Below, one piece after another: positions 25,449 to 33,551 of a stretch of DNA of 64,000 nucleotides (the first letter of the stretch is position 1; each line of letters begins with the position of its first letter). The DNA is from Aliarcobacter sp017996075 (GTDB lineage: Bacteria; Campylobacterota; Campylobacteria; Campylobacterales; Arcobacteraceae): NCBI RefSeq assembly GCF_051062515.1, contig NZ_JAMXEK010000001.1. One strand, given 5' to 3'. The notes below the pieces were generated by a model, which saw only the letters and a list, made by a program, of their open reading frames with translations, searched no databases and had not been told where the DNA came from. The position numbers and the translations under genes were made by a program.

Positions 25449-27878
25449 TTGATAAAAATAGAGTGTAATCATTGTCATTTATCATTTGATGAAAAAATAA
25501 TGATAAAAGAGAATGATTTAAATTTTTGTTGCGGTGGTTGCCAAAGTGTTTATCATATTTTAAAAAGTGAAAATTTAGACTCTTTTTATGAAAAACTTGG
25601 AAATAAAACTATAAAAGCTCCTTTGCAAGTCTCAAATGATGACTTATCAAAATTTGACTCAGAAAACTTCTTAAATAGTTATACAACAATTACAAAAGAT
25701 GGGTTTGTACAAATTGATTTAATACTTGAGGGAATTCATTGTGCAGCTTGTGTTTGGCTAAATGAAAAAGTTTTATATGATACAAAAGGTGTTATTGAAG
25801 CAAATATAAATTTCACAACAAATAAAGCAAGAGTTGTTTTTAACAGTGATATTTTAAAACTCAGTGATATTATAAAAAAAATTAGAAGTGTTGGTTACAA
25901 CGCTTATGCTTATGATTCAAGCATAGCAGACAAAGAAGCTAGTAAAGCCAAGCAAGATTATTTTGTAAGAATTATGGTTGCTGTAGTTTGTACTATGAAT
26001 ATAATGATGTTAAGTGTTGCAAAATATACAGGTTTTTTTACAGGAATGAGTATTGAAGTAAAAAATATGATACATCTAGCAGAGTTTATTCTTGCAACTC
26101 CAGTTTTATTTTTTAGTGGATTTGTATTTTATAAAGGTGCATATTTTGGTTTTAAAAATCGTATTGTAAATATGGATTTGCTTGTAAGTTCTGGTGCCAC
26201 AATGACTTACGTTTACTCTTTATTTGTTTTATTTGGTGCAAAAGGTGAGAGCTATTTTGATTCTGTTGCTATGATTATAACTTTTGTTTTAGTTGGAAAA
26301 TATCTTGAAGTAATTGGTAAAAAATCAGCTATTGATACTTTGGATAAAATAAAATCAACTCTCCCTTTAGAAGCTATTGTTGTAAAAGATGGAAAAAAAG
26401 AGACAAAAGCTTTAAATTTAGTACAAGTTGGTGATTTAATTGAACTTAAAATTGGAGAAAAAGTTCCAGTCGATGGAAAAATTATAAGCGGAAATGTATC
26501 TTTTGATGAATCAAGTTTAACCGGTGAATCAATACCTGTTTATAAAAAAACAGGAGATAATATTTTTAGTGGAACCCTTATTTTAGACTCTACAATACTT
26601 TTTGAAGTTGTAAAAGATTTTAAAAACTCAACTTTTTCTTCAATTGTAACTTTGCTTGAAGATTCACTAAACTCTAAACCTAAAATTCAAACTTTGGCAA
26701 ATAAAATTTCAAGACGATTTAGTTTAATAATTTTAAGTATCGCATTTATAACATTTTTAGTTTGGTACTATTTTGGACTTGATTTAGGATTTTACTTTGA
26801 AGGTGTTAATCAGTTTGAAAGGTCATTTATAACTGCTATTTCAGTTGTTGTAATTGCTTGTCCTTGTGCTTTAGCACTTGCAACACCAATGGCTAGCTTG
26901 GTTGGAATTAGTGAGTTGGCAAAAAAATCATTACTATTTAAAGAAGCAAAATTTATAGAAACTATTGCAAATGCTACAACTGTTGTTTTTGATAAAACAG
27001 GAACTTTGACAAAAGGTGAATTAGAAGTTAGTTTTGTAGAGTTTTTTAATAAAGATGAAAGAAGTATAAATCTTCTTTACTCTTTGCTTGATAGCTCAAA
27101 TCATCCTGTTAGTATTGCTGTAAAAAGATATATTAAAGAAAACTTTGAAGTTTCAAATGTAAGTTTAGAAGATATAAAAAATATAGAAGCAAAAGGATTA
27201 AGTGCAAGATATGAAAATATTGAAATTTTAGGTGGAAATGAGGCTCTTTTAAAAGAGTTTGATGTAAAGATAAATATTCATTTAAACTCAAAATTTACTC
27301 AATATCTATTTTGTATAGATAAAAAAATAGTTGCAAATTTTGAGTTAAAAGATGAGTTAAAAGATGATGCAAAAGAGCTTATAGAGTATTTAAAAGAGCA
27401 AAATATAGAATCTATAATGTTAACAGGAGATAATAATTTTGTAGCTTCAAGTATTGCAAAAGAGTTGGAAATATCAAATTATAAAGCAAATCTAACTCCA
27501 AAAGATAAAGCAGATTTTATAAAAGATTTAAAAAATAGTGGTAAAACTGTTGTTATGGTTGGAGATGGTGTAAATGATAGTGTTGCACTAGCTTCTAGTG
27601 ATGTTGCGATTGCTATGGGAAATTCTGCTGATATTTCTATGATGGTTTCTGATGTAGTAATGTTAAATTCAAAATTAAAATCATTAAAAGATGCTTTTAT
27701 AATCTCTAAAAAAACATATAAACATATAAAACAAAATTTAGCTTTCTCATTAATTTATAATACAATTACAATTCCAATCGCAGCAGCTGGATTTATAATT
27801 CCACTTTTTGCTGCATTATCTATGAGTTTAAGTTCTTTAGTAGTTGTTTTAAACTCTCTTAGAATTAAAATCAAATAA
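25449..27878 (+). CDS. ccoI: Copper-translocating P-type ATPase for cbb3 oxidase maturation
   Basis: 809 aa. N-terminal Cys-rich segment (CNHCHLSF, CCGGCQSVY), a heavy-metal domain with GIHCAACVW (about 97-105), eight membrane segments, LTGES, the CPCALALATP metal site, DKTGTLT phosphorylation site, and MVGDGVNDSVALA. This is the CcoI/FixI arrangement, supplying copper to cytochrome cbb3 oxidase, and ccoS follows. The start is TTG, since the nearby ATG at 25441 meets a stop after three codons. AGGGGA is well placed for the TTG. Confidence 0.9.
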   Translation: MIKIECNHCHLSFDEKIMIKENDLNFCCGGCQSVYHILKSENLDSFYEKLGNKTIKAPLQVSNDDLSKFDSENFLNSYTTITKDGFVQIDLILEGIHCAACVWLNEKVLYDTKGVIEANINFTTNKARVVFNSDILKLSDIIKKIRSVGYNAYAYDSSIADKEASKAKQDYFVRIMVAVVCTMNIMMLSVAKYTGFFTGMSIEVKNMIHLAEFILATPVLFFSGFVFYKGAYFGFKNRIVNMDLLVSSGATMTYVYSLFVLFGAKGESYFDSVAMIITFVLVGKYLEVIGKKSAIDTLDKIKSTLPLEAIVVKDGKKETKALNLVQVGDLIELKIGEKVPVDGKIISGNVSFDESSLTGESIPVYKKTGDNIFSGTLILDSTILFEVVKDFKNSTFSSIVTLLEDSLNSKPKIQTLANKISRRFSLIILSIAFITFLVWYYFGLDLGFYFEGVNQFERSFITAISVVVIACPCALALATPMASLVGISELAKKSLLFKEAKFIETIANATTVVFDKTGTLTKGELEVSFVEFFNKDERSINLLYSLLDSSNHPVSIAVKRYIKENFEVSNVSLEDIKNIEAKGLSARYENIEILGGNEALLKEFDVKINIHLNSKFTQYLFCIDKKIVANFELKDELKDDAKELIEYLKEQNIESIMLTGDNNFVASSIAKELEISNYKANLTPKDKADFIKDLKNSGKTVVMVGDGVNDSVALASSDVAIAMGNSADISMMVSDVVMLNSKLKSLKDAFIISKKTYKHIKQNLAFSLIYNTITIPIAAAGFIIPLFAALSMSLSSLVVVLNSLRIKIK

Positions 27879-27894
27879 AGGAAAAATTTATATT

Positions 27895-28116
27895 ATGATT
27901 GATGATACGCTATTTTTTATGTTAGTAGTTGGACTTATAATTTCAGCTGGGATGTTATTTTTATTTATTTGGGCTGCAAAATCAGGACAATTTGACGATG
28001 CTTCAAAAATGACAAATGGAATGCTTTTTGATAGTGTTGAAGATTTGAATGATGCTATAAAAAAAGAGAAATCTATAAAAGAGTCAAAAAAAGATATAAA
28101 AAAAGAGGATAAGTAA
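27895..28116 (+). CDS. ccoS: cbb3 oxidase assembly protein CcoS
   Basis: 73 aa, one membrane helix (about 7-27), then AAKSGQFDD, the CcoS hallmark, and a lysine-rich tail. Needed with CcoI for metal and haem loading of cbb3 oxidase. It is 16 nt behind ccoI. Confidence 0.9.
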   Translation: MIDDTLFFMLVVGLIISAGMLFLFIWAAKSGQFDDASKMTNGMLFDSVEDLNDAIKKEKSIKESKKDIKKEDK

Positions 28117-28130
28117 AACTCATCCTCTTT
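28102..28130. terminator. Bidirectional terminator between ccoS and the cytochrome gene
   Basis: 9-bp perfect stem (28102-28110 with 28122-28130), loop of 11, spanning the ccoS stop. T-rich on both sides and convergent genes. Confidence 0.65.
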
Positions 28131-28151
28131 AAAGTTTTGTTAAAACTAAAA

Positions 28152-28442
28152 TTATTTACCCATATAATCAGCTAATGCTTTAATATCAGCATCACTTAAT
28201 TTAGCAACTTGGCCTTTCATAAGACCTTTCATAGGACCACCATAAGAACCATCTTTGTATCCATTTAAAGCTTTTACTATATCAGCTTTAGCTAAATTAG
28301 CTGGAACATGAGATTTGTTTTGAGTAGTGATATTAGTTTCACCTTTAACTCCGTGACATGCTTTACATGTTGCATAAGATGCTGGTGCATCTGCAAATGC
28401 AAAACCTACTAGTGCTACTGTTGCAAGAACTACTTTTTTCAT
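28152..28442 (-). CDS. Small periplasmic c-type cytochrome (c553-like)
   Basis: 96 aa. Signal peptide MKKVVLATVALVGFAFA, single haem site CKACHG (about residues 26-31), distal Met in the GPMKGLMKG/MKGQVAKL region. Soluble electron carrier, probably feeding the cbb3 oxidase whose assembly genes lie next door. The mobile element begins about 90 bp upstream, so its upstream regulatory DNA has been replaced. Confidence 0.88.
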   Translation of the reverse strand: MKKVVLATVALVGFAFADAPASYATCKACHGVKGETNITTQNKSHVPANLAKADIVKALNGYKDGSYGGPMKGLMKGQVAKLSDADIKALADYMGK

Positions 28443-28531
28443 TTTTTCTCCTTTGAATTTTAAGAAAGAAATATTAGCTATTTTTTCTTTTTTTTATGCT
28501 TAATAACATTAAAATTAAAGTTATTACAATT

Positions 28532-28550
28532 AGAAGTTTTACTTATTATT
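28532..28550. repeat. attL: 19-bp direct repeat
   Basis: AGAAGTTTTACTTATTATT, identical to 36763-36781. It contains the small palindrome AAGT-TTT-ACTT, a plausible strand-exchange core. Confidence 0.75.
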
Positions 28551-28604
28551 TGTTTTTCTATAAAACTCCTATTTTTTCGACATTCTTGGTTTTCTTTAAA
28601 TAAG

Positions 28605-28639
28605 TTTTGTATCATAATTTTCTCTCTTTGTATCATAGT
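28605..28639. repeat. Left arm-type repeat of the att site
   Basis: 35 bp matching 36652-36686 at 33 of 35 positions in the same orientation. Each copy holds TTTGTATCATA twice. It lies 54 bp inside the left core. In a circular form the core would be flanked by these paired sites, as in phage-type attP. Confidence 0.65.
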
Positions 28640-28696
28640 GTTTTGTAATTCTAATTAAATTTTGTGAAAAAATTGTTTAAAAAAATAAATAGTACA

Positions 28697-28702
28697 TATA
28701 AT
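28697..28702 (+). promoter_or_regulatory. -10 box of the first element gene
   Basis: TATAAT 28 nt upstream of the 119-aa gene start, which has AAAGGA. Confidence 0.5.
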
Positions 28703-28730
28703 TAATATATATTAAAACAAAGGATATAAA

Positions 28731-29090
28731 ATGACAAATAAACTAAAACAATTTATTTTAAACTACGATATGCAAAAACTTGTAAAATCTTCTCAATATT
28801 ACAAAGAGTATATGAACTCTTTTGAAATAGTAGAACTACAAAAAAAAATAGATAATGAAATTGATAGTATTCAAAAAGAATGTGATGTTTTTATGGATAT
28901 TTATAAAACTCTTGATACTAATAAAGATGAATTTACACTTGAGGGGAAGTTAAAAAGGGATCTAGCGAAAGAAGAACAACAAAAAATAATTGAAATAGAA
29001 GAAAAAAAAGAACAAACACTTAAAACATTTAGAGAAAATCTTGAAATGTTAAAAATGAACCTAAAAGTTTATGATAATAAAGAAGAGTAA
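28731..29090 (+). CDS. Coiled-coil protein, element gene, unknown
   Basis: 119 aa, strongly charged and almost entirely helical, with heptad-like stretches from about residue 35 to the end (EIVELQKKIDNEIDSIQKE, KEEQQKIIEIEEKKEQ). No membrane segment or known motif. First gene inside the left end of the element, with its own promoter-like TATAAT. A DNA-binding or partition accessory role is possible, but nothing in the sequence proves it. Confidence 0.65.
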   Translation: MTNKLKQFILNYDMQKLVKSSQYYKEYMNSFEIVELQKKIDNEIDSIQKECDVFMDIYKTLDTNKDEFTLEGKLKRDLAKEEQQKIIEIEEKKEQTLKTFRENLEMLKMNLKVYDNKEE

Positions 29091-29146
29091 AATCTTCTTT
29101 ATTTTTGCTACATATTTAAAAAACTTCAATATTTTAAAAACTTCAA

Positions 29147-29164
29147 CCTAAAATTATTTTTAGG
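29147..29164 (+). promoter_or_regulatory. Palindromic leader element, copy A
   Basis: 7-bp stem (CCTAAAA/TTTTAGG) before the 138-aa gene. The sequence and the following CTTAAAAGGTTA resemble the leader of rep at about 33517-33547, suggesting shared control. Confidence 0.4.
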
Positions 29165-29189
29165 CATATCGCTTAAAAGGTTATAAAAA

Positions 29190-29606
29190 ATGAACTATGT
29201 AAATATTGACACAAACAATAAAACAAAAATAGTTGCAACAAAACAAGTTGTTGAAAATCTAAGAACAAATGAAGCAATTAGAAATTTTTTAATTTCTAGT
29301 ATTTCCGATGTTTTCAAAGATAAAGAAATACTAAAAAAACAAAAGATTGTTGCTATAAAAAATCTTGTTAAAGATTTAAAAATAGCTTTAAAAAATGAAG
29401 CTTTTAATTACTCTTTAAATCTAGTAATTCGAAATTTGAATGAATATCACACATTACAAAAAAGTGAAATCAAAGATGAAAATGGAAAAAGTAAAAACTT
29501 TATACCTTCTCAAGAATCACAAGCAATTATTCATGCTCTTGTATTATTAGCATATTCAAATAGCTTTGCAAAGATTTGTAAAAACTTATATAAGGGTACA
29601 AAATGA
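29190..29606 (+). CDS. Element protein of unknown function (138 aa)
   Basis: Helical soluble protein with AAAGG before the ATG. No recognised motif. The C-terminal half (QESQAIIHALVLLAYSNSFAKI) could be an amphipathic or dimerisation helix. The stop codon lies inside a 12-bp terminator hairpin, so transcription probably ends here. Confidence 0.65.
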   Translation: MNYVNIDTNNKTKIVATKQVVENLRTNEAIRNFLISSISDVFKDKEILKKQKIVAIKNLVKDLKIALKNEAFNYSLNLVIRNLNEYHTLQKSEIKDENGKSKNFIPSQESQAIIHALVLLAYSNSFAKICKNLYKGTK

Positions 29607-29625
29607 GTTTAATACTCATTTTGTA
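29597..29625 (+). terminator. Terminator behind the 138-aa gene
   Basis: Perfect 12-bp stem (29597-29608 with 29614-29625) with loop TTAAT, then TTTT. It spans the stop codon. Confidence 0.8.
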
Positions 29626-29641
29626 TTTTAAAGGATTTATT

Positions 29642-29833
29642 ATGCTAACAACTTTAGGAACAATGCTATTAAAAAATAGAAAACTCACAAATGAAGAAGT
29701 TGAAGAAAAAGCAAGAATAAGAAAAAAATTAATTGAAGAACGAAGAAAACGAATTGAAAATTCACTTAATGCAAATAAAAAAATATATGAAATATTTGGA
29801 AAAATAGAAGAGAATATTTATGAACTAAAATAA
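29642..29833 (+). CDS. Short basic coiled-coil protein (63 aa)
   Basis: 63 aa from the ATG at 29642, which follows AAAGGA. A longer in-frame start at 29603 would lie in the terminator stem. Rich in Lys/Arg/Glu (ARIRKKLIEERRKRIENS), predicted as one long helix, so it may bind DNA or act as a relaxosome accessory since it lies just before the oriT-like region and the relaxase. This is inference from position only. Confidence 0.55.
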   Translation: MLTTLGTMLLKNRKLTNEEVEEKARIRKKLIEERRKRIENSLNANKKIYEIFGKIEENIYELK

Positions 29834-29880
29834 AAAATATTTTCTTAACTTTTATTGTTTTAACTATTTTATTTTTAAAA

Positions 29881-30017
29881 TAATAGATAGTGTATTAATA
29901 TACTATATAAATATATTGTTATTATATTTTACAATATGAACTCAACGAATTTTAGTGTTGATTTTTATTTTTTGGTAAAAAAATAAAAATCACACACGAA
30001 ACTTTGCTAAAAGTTTC
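29881..30017 (+). other. oriT-like palindromic region upstream of the relaxase
   Basis: Three inverted repeats in a row: an imperfect 18-bp palindrome around TAGTGTATTAATATACTA (about 29888-29905), a perfect 14-bp stem with loop GGTA (29960-29973 with 29978-29991), and an 8-bp stem with loop GCTA (29998-30005 with 30010-30017). MobV-family origins lie just upstream of mob and carry a TAGTGTG-like nick site next to an inverted repeat. The resemblance is from memory. Confidence 0.5.
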
Positions 30018-30086
30018 AATGTAAATAAAAATCAATTTCCATTTTATAACTAGTTAAAATCATTTGTATCAACAAAAGGATTTGAT

Positions 30087-31415
30087 ATGAAAAACTTTGT
30101 AAGTGTTAATTTGGTTACCTACAATAAAAGTCATCTTGAAATAATATATAAACATAATATAGAAAGAAAAAACTTTAATAGTGCTATTCCATATTTATTA
30201 AATGAAACTCAACAATTAGATAAAAATGTAAATTTGAGCTATTCCACATTTGAAGAAATAGAAAATAAAAGACAAAACTATTTAAAAAGCAAAAATAAAA
30301 ATGACTATATGCAAAAACATTTAGTTGAGTTTGTTGTTAGCTTGAGTTACGATAAAGTGAAAGAATATTTAAAAGATAATAGAAATATAGATAATGGTTT
30401 TATTGAATATGCAAAAGATTTAAAAGCTAATTATGGGCTTGAAACCCTAAACATTGATATACACAAAGATGAAGGTTTTATTGAGAATGGTGAAGTAAAA
30501 TTTAACTATCATGCTCATATTCTTGCATATAATTTTCGTGTTAATAAAAACCTTGCATTTGCTTCAAATCTTAAAAAAAGTGATTATAGAAACTTGCAAA
30601 CACTTGCACAAGATAGTTTTAAAAAAGTTGGTTTAGATTTTCAAAGAGGTGTTTCAAAGTTTGCTACAAAAAAAGAACATTTAAGTAGAGAAGATTATAT
30701 CAAGCAGCAAAAACAAAAACAATTAAAATCCCTATTTGTAGATATAGATACTCAAAAAAAAGAACTTAAAAATATTTATACTGAAATTAATAGACAAAAA
30801 AATGAAATGAAAAAACAAAGGGATTTGTATAAAAAAGTTGATTTGGAATATAAAGAATTTAATGAACAATATTTACAATTACAAGCTCTTGAAAAACAAA
30901 AAAGACAAGAATATAAGGATTTAGAAAATAGTATTAAAGATAAAAAAATTGAAGTTGAAAATATAGAAAACTATGAAAAATCTTTAAAAAATGATATTGC
31001 AAAAATTGTAAAAGAACATACTAAAAAAGAAACTCCATTATTAGGTAATACTTTTTATAAAGTTGAAGATAGAAATATAATGTTTACTAAGCTAGTAAAT
31101 AAAATTCAAGAGCCTCTTAATAGCCAATTAAATGAAATTACACATTTAAAAAGAGAAAATCAAAGTTTGAAAAATGAAAACTCTAAAATGTTGCAAAAAG
31201 ATTTGCAAAATCAAAAATTAATTCAAAATTTGGAGCTAAAACAAATAAAAGATAAGCAAATAATAGAGAAACAAACTAAAAAGATAAATAAGCTTCAAAA
31301 TCAAACATTGATTTTAATTTCATTTTTTAAAAGTTTAGGATTGAAAATCAATGATTTTAAAAAGTATTTTAAAAGCCAAAAGCAACAACAAAAAAGCTAT
31401 GAGATAGAAAGATAG
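30087..31415 (+). CDS. MobV-like (Mob/Pre family) relaxase
   Basis: 442 aa. The metal-binding and catalytic region has the Mob_Pre pattern: H126-K-D128-E129, then H142-A-H144 (HKDEG...YHAHI). The N-terminus (FVSVNLVTYNKSHL) replaces the usual MobV opening. Residues about 210-400 are a long coiled coil and the C-terminus is basic. It would nick oriT and pilot single-stranded DNA during mobilization. A stretch of about 25 residues (LSYSTFEEIENKRQNYLKSK) is shared with the broken gene at 34975-35445. The upstream region is palindromic. Confidence 0.75.
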   Translation: MKNFVSVNLVTYNKSHLEIIYKHNIERKNFNSAIPYLLNETQQLDKNVNLSYSTFEEIENKRQNYLKSKNKNDYMQKHLVEFVVSLSYDKVKEYLKDNRNIDNGFIEYAKDLKANYGLETLNIDIHKDEGFIENGEVKFNYHAHILAYNFRVNKNLAFASNLKKSDYRNLQTLAQDSFKKVGLDFQRGVSKFATKKEHLSREDYIKQQKQKQLKSLFVDIDTQKKELKNIYTEINRQKNEMKKQRDLYKKVDLEYKEFNEQYLQLQALEKQKRQEYKDLENSIKDKKIEVENIENYEKSLKNDIAKIVKEHTKKETPLLGNTFYKVEDRNIMFTKLVNKIQEPLNSQLNEITHLKRENQSLKNENSKMLQKDLQNQKLIQNLELKQIKDKQIIEKQTKKINKLQNQTLILISFFKSLGLKINDFKKYFKSQKQQQKSYEIER

Positions 31416-31440
31416 CTTTATTGATTGCTTTACTATTTAA

Positions 31441-31551
31441 TCAAGCACAACGAGAGGCGAAAGGATTATTAAGGTTTACCTTAATCACACTTTGACGAAG
31501 TCAAAAGCTCTTTAGGGCGAAGTGTGCCTTAGCCTTTTAAGTTGTGCTTGA
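31441..31551. ncRNA. Structured 111-nt element: non-coding RNA or replication origin
   Basis: An 11-bp terminal inverted repeat (31441-31451 with 31541-31551) closes a segment with internal stems at 31468-31474/31479-31485, 31486-31492/31520-31526 and 31492-31496/31500-31504, like a cloverleaf. G+C is near 40 percent against about 25 percent around it, and no frame is open through it. It could be a small RNA, or a single-strand origin used by a rolling-circle replicon. Strand is not decided. Confidence 0.6.
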
Positions 31552-31561
31552 GAAATAAAGT

Positions 31562-31864
31562 TTATTTTAGAATAAAACCTTTAGGCATTATTCCTTTTTT
31601 TATATTTTCATCTTGTATTTCTTTATCAATTCTATAAAGAACATCATTGCAAAAATTTGATAGATCCAACGCACTAAGCTTTATAATACTTTCTCTATAA
31701 TCTGGTAGAAAATCATTTTCTATATCGAAATGAGTTTTAAATATTTTTTTTGTTCCATCATATTGTACAAATTCCAAATTTTTTGCAAATTTATCAAATA
31801 AATCTAAACTCTTTCTAAATATCTCAATATCTTCTGCACTAAGTGTTAATTGTATGCTTTCCAT
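31562..31864 (-). CDS. Element protein of unknown function (100 aa)
   Basis: Soluble acidic protein (MESIQLTLSAEDIEIFRKSLDLF...) with AGAGGAAA before the ATG. Sequence is of mixed alpha/beta character with no known motif. Opposite in strand to rep and mob. Together with the small membrane genes upstream it forms the minus-strand cargo of the element. Confidence 0.6.
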   Translation of the reverse strand: MESIQLTLSAEDIEIFRKSLDLFDKFAKNLEFVQYDGTKKIFKTHFDIENDFLPDYRESIIKLSALDLSNFCNDVLYRIDKEIQDENIKKGIMPKGFILK

Positions 31865-32113
31865 ATATTTCCTCTTTTTATTTAATTATAGCTAAAATTT
31901 TAAATAATATGATTAAAGAAATAATTAAGTTTAAAAAAATACTACTTTTAATATTGATTATAAAAATAAAACAATAAATTTTAATGATAAAAATATGATA
32001 TAGAAATTGGTGAAGATTATATAAATAGTAAGAAATAAAGCTATATTTTTGTAATACAATAAAAGCAAACAAAGAAATACTTATATTAGCATTACAAAGT
32101 AAGGAATACGAAT
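31865..32113. other. Gene-free AT-rich gap
   Basis: About 250 bp of very AT-rich sequence between two minus-strand genes. A 64-codon hydrophobic frame on the minus strand has no ribosome site and composition like random AT DNA. I see nothing else apart from a possible promoter for the 100-aa gene. Confidence 0.5.
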
Positions 32114-32413
32114 TTAACTTTCTTGCTCTAATTGTTCTATTTTTTTATTAAGAATTTCAATTTCTTCTTTTAATTTATCAATATCATTTGTATAATAATC
32201 AAAATTATAATTCGTTCTCAATGAAGTTAAAGAAAATGAACTATATATATTTTCCAAATGAAAAATAATATATGCAATAACTATATAGACTCCAATTTCG
32301 AAGTAGTACATTATCAAAATAGATAAAATTATCTTTATAATAATTTTAAAAAAAGACTTAAATACTATTTTTCTTTCTTCTAGCAAAAAATCTATTTTAT
32401 TATTTGATATCAT
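32114..32413 (-). CDS. Small membrane protein with C-terminal coiled coil (99 aa)
   Basis: Two membrane segments (about 22-40 and 43-58) followed by a soluble helix DIDKLKEEIEILNKKIEQLEQE with heptads. AGGAAAA before the ATG. It is 25 nt after the 220-aa membrane gene on the same strand, so probably one operon. Function unknown; membrane anchoring plus coiled coil would suit an exclusion, defence or anchoring role. Confidence 0.6.
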   Translation of the reverse strand: MISNNKIDFLLEERKIVFKSFFKIIIKIILSILIMYYFEIGVYIVIAYIIFHLENIYSSFSLTSLRTNYNFDYYTNDIDKLKEEIEILNKKIEQLEQES

Positions 32414-32438
32414 ATTATTTTCCTATAATGTTAAAAAT

Positions 32439-33101
32439 TCAATGCTTTAGTTTTGATATTGTAATTTCATAGTAAAATTTCCAACCAATAACTACAAATA
32501 TTAAACTAATAACTAAAAATATACTACCAATTATTTGTGGTCCTAATTCAATAAAAAAATTAATTATGTTAATTATAAATTTTAATTTTATTGGATAAGA
32601 ATTTTCTAAAGTACTTGTTTCATTCCATTCTATATAATTTAAAAATATACATCCAAGTAAAAATGAACTTAAAGAAAAAATAGTTGTAATTGAAATACAA
32701 AAATATTTATAAAGAATATTCTTAGATTCATCCAATGCAAAAGCAAATAAAATAAAAGATACTCCAAATATTCCACCTAAATATTTTGAAGTTATTAAAT
32801 AAATATCATAATCATTAAATAAAGAAAATAATAAAAAGAATATATAGTAAATCGCAAAAGAAGATAGAATATATATTAATGAATTTTTCCTTGTGTATGA
32901 AGTTTTATAATATTTCATATTATTTGTAAAATTATCATTTTTATAAACAAGATTCGTAGCAATTTCTTTACTTATATTCATTTTGTTTATTAATGATTGA
33001 ATAACTTCTTCTTTACTTTTTCCTAAGTTTAATTCATTAGAAATGTATCCTGAAATCATTTCTAAACCATTTAATAATTTTTCGTTTTGTTCTTTTTCCA
33101 T
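32439..33101 (-). CDS. Four-span membrane protein with soluble N-terminal domain (220 aa)
   Basis: The first about 60 residues are soluble and helical (NGLEMISGYISNELNLGKSKEEVIQSL...), resembling the small helical domain found at the N-terminus of some bacterial membrane proteins of unknown function. Four to five hydrophobic spans follow (about 70-95, 102-122, 130-152, 180-212). No recognised family. GGTAAA precedes the ATG. It may be cargo such as phage or plasmid exclusion. Only location supports this. Confidence 0.6.
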   Translation of the reverse strand: MEKEQNEKLLNGLEMISGYISNELNLGKSKEEVIQSLINKMNISKEIATNLVYKNDNFTNNMKYYKTSYTRKNSLIYILSSFAIYYIFFLLFSLFNDYDIYLITSKYLGGIFGVSFILFAFALDESKNILYKYFCISITTIFSLSSFLLGCIFLNYIEWNETSTLENSYPIKLKFIINIINFFIELGPQIIGSIFLVISLIFVVIGWKFYYEITISKLKH

Positions 33102-33176
33102 AGATTTACCTTCAAAATTCGTTGATTATATTATAAAATATTCTTTTAATATCACTTTTTAAAAACAATGTATTTA

Positions 33177-33377
33177 TTAATATTGACAATAGTTTGAACC
33201 GAAAAATATTTGATATATTTTGCCATTAACATCATAAGTACCTATATATCCATATTGATAACCATATTGCCCCCAATCACACTTTACTAATCTAGCATAT
33301 GCACCACCAATATTATAAGCATACATTGACAATGCACACGATATAAATATAATCATCCCTATTATGATTTTTTTCAT
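33177..33377 (-). CDS. Secreted small Tyr/Gly-rich protein with two cysteines (66 aa)
   Basis: A clear signal peptide (MKKIIIGMIIFISCALSMYA) leaves about 46 residues rich in Tyr, Gly and aromatic residues with Cys near both ends (KCDWGQYGYQYGYIGTY, SNYCQY), able to form one disulfide. AAAGGAAA precedes the ATG. Similar short periplasmic proteins exist in Campylobacterota as far as I recall. Role unknown. Confidence 0.65.
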   Translation of the reverse strand: MKKIIIGMIIFISCALSMYAYNIGGAYARLVKCDWGQYGYQYGYIGTYDVNGKIYQIFFGSNYCQY

Positions 33378-33452
33378 ATATTTCCTTTTTTTAATTGTTT
33401 CATTTTATCTATTTAATACTTTATATTCAAGATTCTTGTCTTATTTTATAAA

Positions 33453-33467
33453 AAGTGTCGAACACTT
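33453..33467 (+). promoter_or_regulatory. Hairpin upstream of rep (candidate double-strand origin or operator)
   Basis: AAGTGT-CGA-ACACTT, flanked on both sides by TTATAAAA. It lies 85 nt before rep. Rolling-circle origins are often a short hairpin next to rep. Copy B of the leader element (about 33517-33547) follows. Confidence 0.35.
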
Positions 33468-33551
33468 AATTTTCTTATAAAACTTTAAAAAAAAACAAAA
33501 ATATATAAATCTTCTACCTAAAATTAATTTTTAACTTAAGAAAGGTTAAAA

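Noticed and set aside
28478..28636. 52-aa minus-strand frame (MIQREKIMIQ...) as a gene of its own
   Set aside because: It consists of arm repeats, the att core and host spacer with a poly-Lys end. It is better seen as the displaced start of the integrase frame than as an independent gene.
31878..32072. 64-codon hydrophobic minus-strand frame
   Set aside because: Composition of random AT-rich DNA, no ribosome site, and no neighbouring coupling.
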